From assembly GCA_002005505.1 (NCBI GenBank), contig KV908445.1, forward strand, positions 345,766 to 385,765: 40,000 bases of DNA, written 5' to 3'. The notes below the pieces were generated by a model. That model had not been told where the DNA came from. It saw nothing but the letters and a program-made list of their open reading frames with translations, and searched no databases. Positions 1 to 10,536 of this stretch are shown here, piece after piece. A program made the position numbers and the translations under genes. Each line of letters opens with the position of its first letter. Position 1 is the first letter of the stretch. This DNA comes from Botryococcus braunii (lineage: Eukaryota; Chlorophyta; Trebouxiophyceae).

Positions 1-56
1 CCCGGGTCCCTTTTGCATGTCCCTTACCAGTCCGAAAAGGTGGCAGGAAGACCTTT

Positions 57-200
57 CATGCAGGACTGCCAAATGTGTGGCTGAGGCAGATGTCCTTATT
101 GGAAACTTCAACAGCCGGTGGTGGCATTACCTCCCCATGCAGTATTGCCACATGTGTGGCTGCGGCAGATGTGCTTGTTGAATCATTCCATCAGCAGATC
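57..200. repeat. Imperfect 79-bp tandem duplication
   Basis: Two diverged copies begin at 57 and 136. Each opens with a CATGCAG word and carries ATGTGTGGCTG followed by GGCAGATGT. The 79-bp period is not a multiple of three, so the repeat does not look like coding sequence. The second copy fades near 200, just before the first open frame of the putative gene at 182-976. Confidence 0.6.
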
Positions 201-976
201 CCAGCTGTCAGCGCAAGCTGGAGCTCTCTTGCGATAGATGTTGCCTGACCAGGAGACTGCTTTGTGCATGGCAGGGGGTCAGCAGCCGGAAGTCTGTGTC
301 TTTGAGCCACAGGCCGCAGCCCCTGTTCAGAGTCGGTCCCGTCGAAGATACCTTTTCCAACCGGCGGGCCGCTGGAGGGCCCATCTGCAGGGTCCAATCC
401 GGGGAAGATGCCAGAGCGCACCAGCAGGAGGAAGATGCCAGAACGCATCCGCATGAGGAAGTTGCCAGAATGCACCCGCAGGGCGGCGCCAAGACACACC
501 GCGAGAACAGCAGCAGAGGCAGCTCCTGCCGCAAGCAGGAGCGAGGTGTTCTCCGGTACGCTTGTTCCGCGAACATGGAACAAGCTGACACCGATGGGGG
601 GTCACCCTCCCCTAGGTCAACATTAGACAGGCTGGACAGCCCCCCACCTTCACCCCCCTGGGCACTGGACTCCCATGAGGACTCGGAGGCTGCCGGTGTC
701 TCGGGTCCCATGTTTGGGGTGCCTGCAGTGGACCTTCCCGCGCCGCCCCCTCCCATCCACACCGTGCCTCCCGCGCTGAAGAAGAGCCCCTACTCGGCGG
801 AGCTGCGCACTGAGTACGCGCCCTTCAAGCCAGAGCCTGAAGTCAAGCCGGGCCTGGGAGACCGCTGCAAGAGCTATAGTTCGCTTTCAGCCCTGGCCGG
901 TACCCCGACGAAGGGCTTGAGGCGAAGCAAGTCCTCCGTTGACTGTCGGTTGCGGCCGCCGCTCCCTCGGCCTGGG
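182..976 (+). CDS. Putative exon of an unrecognised low-complexity protein
   Basis: I do not recognise this protein. The frame is open from just after a TGA at 179-181. It can end at a donor-like site, GGG|GTATGC, with the exon closing at 976 in phase 0. It encodes a nine-residue repeat (404-490) built around AR-x-H, then a stretch rich in proline, serine and acidic residues, then a basic serine cluster (RRSKSSVD) that resembles a phosphorylation site. No domain or membrane segment is visible. The start is unresolved: no convincing ATG opens the frame, so an upstream exon is likely. Support comes from the in-frame peptide repeat, the biased composition and a phase-compatible downstream exon. 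Overlapping minus-strand open frames are the main alternative. Confidence 0.35.
404..490 (+). repeat. 27-bp coding minisatellite, three copies plus a decayed fourth
   Basis: GAAGATGCCAGA-type units start at 404, 431 and 458, exactly 27 bp apart. In the plus-strand frame they translate as nine-residue repeats EDARAHQQE, EDARTHPHE and EVARMHPQG, followed by a weaker GAKTHREN unit. The period is a multiple of three and substitutions keep the AR-x-H core. Confidence 0.65.
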
Positions 977-1723
977 GTATGCCTGAGCTGCCTGCCCGTT
1001 CCGAGCTGTTGGCAGAGTGTGCATTGCCTGGCACATGGGAAAAACCTGTTTAGTAACATTTACCGTTTCTCGAGCTTGGCCCTGGCCCTGTCTACTGGTT
1101 CGACTCGCGCCACTGTGATGTTGGGTCTGTTTGGGATGTTGCCTCTGTTCGTGCATGTGATGTTGGCTCTGTAAACCTCACACGGCAGGTTCACGGAGTC
1201 ACTTGTGCTAGCCCCACGGGGTTACCTGGTCCCTCCGTTTCTGCCTCTCTCTGAGTTCGGGTTTGCAAGCTCACGTTGTCTCTGGACTGGCAGGCCGTGT
1301 TTTCTTGGAATTTAATGAATAGCCTGGTCGTGCTTCCATTGGCTAACACATGAGCCATGAGTAGTGTTTCATGCATGTTTGAGTCTAAGCATGTTAGTCG
1401 AGAGGACAGCTCTTTATTGTTAAGGCTTCATCTCAAGGTCCGCGAGTCAGCATGGGAATGTGCGATAGGAGCCATTGATGTTTACTGGAGTCCTGCCTTG
1501 GGTCTAAGGGGAGACTGGCAGTGCCTTGGGGGTTTTGGGGGGGCACTCCATGTGGAAGTGGAAGGCCCAGCACCTCATGGGGGGTCGGACGTACTCAAAA
1601 AATGGTTTAAAGGAGCAAGGCGCGGCGTATATCATTCTCAATATGGCAGTGAAATGCAAGGTTTGTCGGTCCATGGCGAGGGGTGGATTGCTGAAACGGG
1701 AAGGGGCTCCGGCTCTCCTGCAG

Positions 1724-2005
1724 ATCCAGCGAGTGGCATCCGTCATTGATTCCTACACACCTAAGACGCTGGAGCAGTTTCTGGAGACGGAGGACAATCA
1801 GGACTGCGACTTTGAAGAGTCCTTTCCGGAGGAGCTGTGCACGCCCGACATGATGACCCAGAGCCTGTCCTCGCCTGCCGCCAGAAGCCACCTCAAGAGG
1901 CAAAGCAGCGGAGCCCGGACTCACTCATGTGCCCGCCTCGTGTTACGGGTTAACAACCAGGTGCCATCCATTCTGGACTCCGAAGACATGACGGTCCCGG
2001 TATAG
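1724..2005 (+). CDS. Putative last exon of the unrecognised left-end gene
   Basis: The sequence before 1724 is a good acceptor: a CT-rich tract ending CTCCTGCAG. The frame opened there is phase-compatible with the exon closing at 976. It encodes IQRVASVIDSYTPKTLEQF, an acidic middle part and a serine-rich tail, and ends at TAG 2003-2005. An alternative donor (CAG|GTGCCA near 1960) would let the gene continue. No family is recognised. Joining it to the upstream exon is inference from phase and composition; a transcript would decide. Confidence 0.33.
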   Translation: MQRVASVIDSYTPKTLEQFLETEDNQDCDFEESFPEELCTPDMMTQSLSSPAARSHLKRQSSGARTHSCARLVLRVNNQVPSILDSEDMTVPV

Positions 2006-5000
2006 TGGCGACAGAGGATCTGAGCCTGTTGAGACATGCCCTGCATTAATTGATGTGAGCACGAATGTGGACATGATGGCAGTGACTCTGGGAACTCCCG
2101 CGAGGTCGAATTTGTGTGGATTTCATCGCACAGTTCTTTCTTTCGTGTCGGGACAGTGCCCACCGTTGCAGATTTCGGGCTGACATGTGATCTCACGGGG
2201 TTTCCCCTGTGACTCGTGTGCAATGGCGGTGCATGGCTGATGCGCCAGACTAGCCTGATATTGTCTCCAGTCGATTTAATTGTATTTTTAAGTAGTGATG
2301 TAGTCCGTCACGAGGACACCTTTGTCAGTGTTGCAAGGGAGTTGAAGTTCGGCATGTTTTCGAGCGTTCGCTCGCAAATGTTCCAAGAAAGGACTGAAGA
2401 TTTCGGAATTCTATCGTAAGACTCGGAAGGCAGTAGGAACGTCGTGTTGTCACCTTGGTAGAGAAGAATTCTTGAGAGAAGGGCGAGTAAAAAGTGTTGC
2501 TCTTTGCAGTCAATACAGCATACTTTCGATCTGCTGTTTTTGCATGAGCTTTGTCGGTTGCTCTTTCACGTAGGCAGTGCATATATATGACTGACAGATC
2601 AGAACTCAACCCTATCCGACGGGTAACAAAAAGGGGGAATCGCTTGTGTAGAGTCACCCCGTACCAGAGAGCAATATTGCTTCCAGGCACCTCCCCACTA
2701 TCAGAGAACGCGTTTGAGAGGTAGATGTGGATGCTGTGAGCGGTGTTTGGAGCGGGTTTCCCAAACGCAGTAGGACGGGTTAGCAGACGTGGGATCAGGA
2801 CCTGTTGCAGATGTGGGGATGAGAGCCCTTTGCGAGGGGGTGAGATCCTGTGTATGAGGTTAGAAAAACTGTTTTGTGTATGCCATTATCATGATGCGCC
2901 CTTCTAGTTGAACAAGGGGCACTATTTATTGTGAAAGCATGTCTGTGCATGGAACACATTGCCATGCTGGAGGGGCTCGCAATGTTTCTCAAGCTCAGCT
3001 TATTTATGGCCATGTCATGGCGCTGGCTTCTGTGTGTGGTGGGTAGGCAGCTGAATGAGGGGTATGCCAACAATAGCAGTGCATACCTCCGATGCATTCT
3101 GTGGTTCTCCTCCCCCCGCTCGTCCATATTTAAGGTTAGGTCTCGTACAATGTTCAGAAGGCATGGCAAGGGCCAAGTAGACTTCGCCTTTGCCGATTGG
3201 CTAAGCTGATCAACAAGCGCCGACCGGCTGAGCTCATCAACAAGATCGAAGTGTAGTGCAGGCAACCCTGTGAAATGATGAGGCTCGCTCTAAGAATGTC
3301 CCAGGATTTATTTGCTCCACTGCCGTGGGCTCCAACATTCTTGGTTTGTCAGGCGAAGGTCCTGGACATGATTGCTTCATATTCATCAGCTATGATTGCT
3401 TTGTATTCATCAGCTGTGGCCGTAGCCCGCAAAAGGCATTCAACAGGGTCTAAGCATCTGGCTTACGGGCCATTAGGGAACAAGAGCAGCTGCCGTCGAT
3501 TGTCGGAGGCCCCTCTCTGCAAGTTTGTCGTCGAGGAGTTCAAGAAACTAGCCTCTATGTCTTTGAGGGGTCCAAGAGTTTAGCCTCTATGTCGTCTTTG
3601 AGGAGTCCAAGAAACAATCCAATATGTCCGACAAGGATCAGAGGGGTTTTCACCCCGGCTTCCTGCTGTGAACGGTGTTGAAAACGAGTGTCTGTGAATG
3701 ACATGTGTGCAACGACTGATTGTCAAGCAACAAGCGCATGGATCGCACTGAACGCCGTGCACATCCTCCTGCTTGAACCATTCGATGGCAAGAGCTGGAC
3801 CCAAAAAAATGAAGTGGCTTCAGCAAGAAGTTTTATGAAGGGATTTGGGGTGCACGGTTTCTACCGTAGTTACAAGTCACCGAAGGTCACATGGTTTTGA
3901 CTGCTTGGTTTTTGGTTAAGACCGAAGCTCTTGTTGTTCATGTTTTCTTCTTCCAAGAGGTTGGTGCCTAATCTGTTCGAATGGCTTCTGCGTTGAAGGT
4001 TGTCTCCCTGCAGCATGACTCTGATGGGGAGGAGAAAGAAGTGTATGGGGATTTTAATCTGTTGGCACTGTCGATATATGCGTCAGCCGGTTACGTTTTG
4101 CCGCGCCAACATTGTGTGGCAGCATGCGGCCGAAGTGTGGAATTTCTTGAACCTTTCCATTTGTCTGAAGTGAGGTCGACATTGTAAAATATGCGAGGCG
4201 ATCAATACGCAAGGGTTATAAATTATGCTTCCTAAAGTTCATCCACATCCGTCTTCGAAGGATTCTCTGCGGTTCTTTGCATGTGTTCTGATATTGCTTC
4301 TGAAGGTATTTTGTGACCGTTTTCTGAATTTCTTGTGTGTCATTCTTGGAGTAGGCTCTCACAAGTAGGCTGACAGACGCCGTTGCTGACCTGAACTTAT
4401 CATCACAATTCGAGGTTACGAGTGGTGGACAGACAGCCTGTCCGAACGATGTCTCCTGAAGGCTCAACCTTCCAACAGAGTCCAAAAATGCTAAGCTTCT
4501 TTCCGCGAGTTCTGTACTGATGATTTAAAAGTAATGCACCCTACTCCGAGTTACGTGTAGACGTGCTGAAGCCCTCTCACACCTGCTCCTCCACGTCCAT
4601 GGTCTCTTAAAACTTGCATTTAAAAGAAATAGTGGTTATTTACAACTGCCTCAATGTGTTCCGAGTCTCACCCTGCCCTCCTACCTCTTCCATTGTGGCA
4701 GAGGGCTCAGCATGTTGCGTTCACGGAACTTCCGAAACATTTCGTCCGAACTTCCGGCACAATGTCCTGTCTTTGACGGGGTGGTCCAGGTCAAGCATAG
4801 ACGCTATACACCAGATCAGTACGGTTACTCTATCATGACTTTGTTAAGTTTGCTAGCACAGCTCTCGCATCTCACGACCTTACTCGGGATTCCATGATTG
4901 CACACGTGGTGTGCTTGCATCCCGGCAATCACACTCTCAGCCCACACTTCCGGACTCATGTTCCCTCCCGGGTGCTAACGCAAGCCCCAGCCACAGCTTT

Positions 5001-5386
5001 CCTGGCCATGTGGATGGACTTTTCAAATACATGGATAACCTGTTGGGTATCTTTTGCAGCCGTGCTGTGCTTGTCACCCTCATGCTCGAGGCGCAGATGG
5101 GTTTCTGGGCTCCCACATAGCAAAACAGCAAACAGTGGCCAGCGAACTGCTAATATATCACAGCCACCTCCTGCACCAACGGCCCACCTCCTGACATGGG
5201 CCCCACAACCTGAGAGCCTATGAAGCTGGATGGCCTCTGGAAAGCACAAGCAGTATCTAGGGGACATATGTCACAATGCTTAGTAGGCGTTCGATTTTTA
5301 GTGGGCTTGTGGTGACATGCACCTCAGTTTATCCTTCCTTCGTATATTCTTATACTTCCGAGTATTTCTGGTCATCCGTGCCGCCC
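2006..5386. other. No supported gene; small local duplications
   Basis: I see no gene here. Open frames are short and match no family. Several short direct duplications are visible: near 3196-3245 (AAGCTGATCAACAAG against GAGCTCATCAACAAG), 3370-3418 (24-bp unit with TATTCATCAGCT twice), and 3535-3615 (unit with TAGCCTCTATGTC and TTTGAGG twice). These look like replication slippage in non-coding DNA. Confidence 0.5.
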
Positions 5387-5820
<434 letters not shown>

Positions 5821-5822
<2 letters not shown>

Positions 5823-7576
5823 CTAGCAGCAACAATCTTTTGCACACACAACAAGCGGGTCTCAGGAGCCTAGCATCGAGCCGAGACCTGATTTAGCTCA
5901 CATCCATGGAAGCTGCCGGTGGATGGTTGCTGCAAGTGCTAAGAGATCTCTCAGCGTGAGGATACCCCTTGCCACATTCGTAGGAGGAGCAAGTATACTA
6001 CGTACTGCCCATCATGTGGGACAAGTTTAGCGTCTGAATAAAGAGAACGTAGCGGGATGTTCATGCAGATGGGTGATTGGTCATACTCTCTCGGGAAACC
6101 AAGCGCAGCAGTAACATGTTGAGGGTGAAACCAGCAAATGCGGCTGGGTGAAGCTCGAATCCTATCCGGAAGCTATGGCTACCCCCGCATGGTGGGGTTA
6201 AAGAACCCCAGGCATCAATGCCTCGGGAAGTCTGAGAAGCCTTAACTGAAACGGTTGATGCAAAAGAGTGTGTGACCGTGCCAGAACAATGATAGTGATC
6301 GACACTTATCAGCTAATAGACAGAAGTTGCTAAAACTTACATTTTACTGATTAAAAAGGTTTATCCAGGATTGACGCAAATCCCCCCCCCCCCCCTTTCA
6401 ACTCCTTCGGATACACTAAGCAATTGACAGATCTAGCATGTAAACAGACTCCATGCTCAGAATTCTTCTAACGGCAGCACGGGCAGGGCTTTTGCTGGCT
6501 GTGAGCTATGACTGGCAGCAAGCGACTGATATAAATATCAACGCTTTCCAAACCCGTTGGAGACAAGAGGCAATTAACAGGTTTATCAGGTCAACAGACT
6601 TCATCTCCCAACGCTTGGAACGGGCAGAAATTTGCTGGCTGCAACTGGCAGGCGACTGATGTAAATGTTACTGTGTTCCACATCGTGTCAGACACGCATA
6701 TGATGGCCCCTATATCCCGTAGTGACATTGTCATGGAGCCGATGTCCTGTATCAAATCCACAAGCTCTACTCATTTGAAGACACTTAACTGCTATAAGAT
6801 CAAGAGATGCTCGGCCAAACTCAAAGCACGGCCCCGCCAGCTGCACCGACCCTTCAGTAGTTGAGGATGCTGGTCCTAGGTTGATACGTGAACCCACACC
6901 AAGATCAACAATCACAGAAGCCACTGTAACTTTTGCCATGACATAAGCTAAATTACGGAAAAGGTCGCCAGGCCACACTGGCGGCCCATGTAGCGTTCCA
7001 TTCATGTTGTATAATACGGAATGTTGAAGCCCCAGAAAATCCAATGGGAGACACACTAGGAAGTTGTGCCGACAAGGACGAGTACACCGCCATACATGCT
7101 ACCTATACCGGGTCCCGGTAACCGGGAAGGATCAGTGAGCTAATTTAAATACTAGCCTACTTAGCGTCAGTCATACATGGCAGGTGCGCGCAGGCAAATG
7201 AAGAACCACCGCATGCATATGCACGAGAAGACATGATCGTCAAGGCAATAAAGGGAAAAGACCAAAGCATCCTGTCCGGTAACGTTTTCTTTCAAGTGCA
7301 CGTGGCACGGTCAGTGACCGCTGGTCATCCACTAGGCATGTCCAGTCATGTTTCTGAAACTTTACCAATATGCAACTCAACGATGAAAATTAGTCTAAAA
7401 GGTCTGTTCCTCAATTGATTGCAATTTCCCACCCCAACTTTCAACAGGCATGCGTCTCTAGACCGCCATTAACTTCCCAGTGTGTGCATATATACTCCAA
7501 GTATATATGGCGAACAGTTACTAACATGACACCCTACATCTTTACTCAATCTCTCCTGCAGCCCACAAATCCGGGA
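5821..7576. other. No supported gene; probable 3' flank of the proline dehydrogenase gene
   Basis: Nothing with a recognisable family is present. A diverged direct repeat can be seen at about 6421-6540 and 6568-6667: both copies contain CGGGCAG, TTGCTGGCTG, an ACTGGCAG word and GCGACTGAT-TAAAT. A C-run lies at 6380-6397. Part of this stretch probably forms the 3' untranslated region of the minus-strand gene ending at 7577, but no polyadenylation site could be fixed. Confidence 0.4.
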
Positions 7577-7732
7577 CTAATGCCTGAACGGGATGAGGCG
7601 GCGTGCCAACTCTTTCTTGAGCATGGCCAACTCGGTTCCCACGCCCCCCAGGACATCGGAGTTCTCTTGAGCCCGCCGGATCAGATAGGGGATGACCTCG
7701 TCTACCTTGCCAAAAGGCACGTACTTGTACGC
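7577..7732 (-). CDS. PRODH: PRODH last exon: YVPFG, double arginine and stop
   Basis: 156 nt, phase 0, ending at TAG (7579-7577). Encodes [30 protein letters not shown] and a short basic tail. The acceptor is the T-rich tract ending GGTACAG. The end point matches the usual end of eukaryotic PRODH. Confidence 0.95.
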   Translation of the reverse strand, partial: AYKYVPFGKVDEVIPYLIRRAQENSDVLGGVGTELAMLKKELARRLIPFRH

Positions 7733-9223
7733 CTGTACCAACAGACGTGTGTCAGCAGTACAAAAGAAGTAACGCTGGATTGACCATGTGAAGGGCAACG
7801 CCAGCAGACCGAGTAACAACGCGTGTGAATAAGGAAAAATAGCAGTGTGCACCACAACTCACTTTCATGCTCCCTGGAAGCTAAAGACCAGCAACCTCTG
7901 AAGCCTGGACATATTAAAACGTACATCCCCCCTCCCTAAATCAAATAAAGGTGGGGGGGGGGGGGCGGGGCAAAAAGAATTTGGGGGGGGGGGGGATGAA
8001 AAAGGTGGGGGGGGGGCATGCAATGAACACAAACAACAAAAACAACCACCAACACAACCACCAACAGCAACAGCAACAACCACAACAGAACCAAGACTAA
8101 ACAACAAAAGGCAAAAACGCAAACAAAACGGAGCAACAATGAAAAGCTGCCTTCCATCAGCCACAATCAAGGGGATGCACTGCGGCTGATGGCACGAGCA
8201 GAAAAATTACCCGGTATCCATGCCGGCCAAGAATGAAGGTTATGGGGTCTGCCATTCCAAGTAGCTGGCCAAAGTATACATGCTGGGTCGATGGTGGCTG
8301 CAGGTTGTAGTGCTGCATAAGAAGTACTGCCCGCTCGATTGATGTTTTGTTGTGCGATGCAATCATTACTTCAAACCCGTCTTTGGCCACAGCTTCAACA
8401 CTTAGGTCGACAGACCTGTGCATTGAACAACATCGATCCTCATGTATCTGACACATCCTACTACCAAAACATTATGGAGATCACGAATGCAAGTGCATCA
8501 CACTGCTGTCCAGGACATGAATCAGCTTATCCACAGAAAATCTCACCTGTTATAATTTGCATGTGTTTCTTTAAGTGTATCATAGATCGGGGATGGATAT
8601 CCTTTTTCTGCAGCTCGGTCCCTCTCCAGATGCCTGCATCAAAACTCACTTCAGACAAACTACGCCAGTCCCATGGCCAGCGCCCGGATTAATGTAAAAT
8701 ATAACATATGCTGGCCACCTTTTATGCTTCCTGCCAGCCGCTATATGCTGGCCGTCACACCTTGGTCCACAGCCAGGGTAAAGCATACACGGCAGATGTG
8801 CCGGAACATCATCAAGTATTCACAAAAATCCGTAATGCAAGGACAGTTCCATAGCAGTTTTAGAAACTGACGATCGAAGAGGTTGACAGCAGGCCAATTA
8901 TGCCAGCAGGCCAACTATGCCAGCAGGCCAAAAGAAATTTGTCAAACATCCCATCATTTAATTCCTGCCTTTCATGGACGGAAAGGGTGCACTGAATTTC
9001 CCGCACATGTATGCTCCCCGGACCAACTTGGCTGCGAAGACATAACCTTCCCGCCGCGCCCTCTCCATGTCCAAACGCAGCCTCTCATGCGAGTCCTTGT
9101 AAGCCATGTAGCAGCAAAAGTCAATCAGAAAGTTTAAATTAACGCCAAAATCAGCCACAGAATTTTAAGTCACAGCTACTCGATATTGTACACGTGCGCG
9201 CATGTGTGTGTGTGTGTGTGTGT

Positions 9224-9310
<87 letters not shown>

Positions 9311-10454
9311 ACACACATCAAGATGTCCCAATTGGAAGCCGCCAACCAGCCTGTGGCAAAGGGCACGCCAATCATAACAGAAATTAACGTCCCGCACCTT
9401 CAGGTAACACTGGTATGTGTTGTATATGAGGCCCTGCTGAGTGTTGAACTCTCGCTGCAACTGCATGGCCGCATGATCAATAGCAGGCTGAAAGTAGGAA
9501 TGCTCTGCGTCTATCATTAACTTCACATTTGCCTGCAAGATTGCAAGAGACATTATAACACGCTTGTATGTCTTTCCCACGCTTGCCATACACAAATAAC
9601 TCTTTTCGGAAAGGGCCCATCCATTAGAAGACAGCATTAGTAAAGTACATCAGGGCAAACACATGACCATTTGAAGAAGGGGATGGTAGGTGGGGAGCCC
9701 TAGACTGGGTCTGCAAACACAACATCTTCTCCTACCTGGGCTGCAGCTTCGCCCAATCTGTTTAAGCGAAGCATCATGTTATCCAGCAAGGTCAACTCCT
9801 CATCAGTGAGTGCTGAAAAATAGACAGGCCCTGGAGCCTTGCAGTACTTAATGATAGCGGAAACATCCTGCAAATCCCACTTCCATTTATAGAACGCGAG
9901 CAAATCCAATGGGCCGCAAGAAATCCCACTTCCATTTGTAGAACGCGAGCAAATCCCATGGGTCACGAGCAATCTCACTTCCATTTATAGAACGCGAGCA
10001 AATCCTATGGGCCACAAGAAATCCCACTTCCATTTATAGAACGCGAGCAAATCCAATGGGCCACGAATAATCCCACTTCCATCCATAGAACGCGAGCACA
10101 TCCAATGGGCCACGAAAAATCCCACTTCAATTTATAGAACGCGAGTAAATCCAATGGACCACAAGACAATACGATCTGCCCAGGCATCCTGGAACGATAA
10201 TATGATCCACAACCACCTACCTGCAAGCGGACTGCCTTGTGCCAAGAAAGATAGTCAACCACTCCACAATTGTCTTTGTCCAAATACTTGAAAAGGGCGT
10301 CAATTCGATCCGGGGTTGAATCAGTGAAAAGTTCCGAGTACACTTGCGCAAACTCCTCCCGTGATATGACCTATACCCCCAGACGCCTGCTATTAATGAG
10401 CACCAACCAAGCCATGCAGGCATGGGCTCTAACGTGTGTGACACGCGTGCGTGC

Positions 10455-10536
<82 letters not shown>

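Noticed and set aside
191..762. Minus-strand open frames of 130 and 184 codons opposite the left-end gene, one with a hydrophobic start
   Set aside because: They run antisense to the frame that carries the in-frame peptide repeat. The hydrophobic stretch is the reverse reading of GC-rich repeat DNA, and no family is visible.
6688..7056. 122-codon minus-strand open frame considered as a further exon after PRODH
   Set aside because: PRODH already ends with a conserved tail and stop at 7577. This frame has no recognisable domain and no clear splice sites.
9877..10170. Regular 49-bp repeats considered as a CRISPR array
   Set aside because: There are no unique spacers. The units are head-to-tail, inside an intron of a eukaryotic gene, and vary by point changes.
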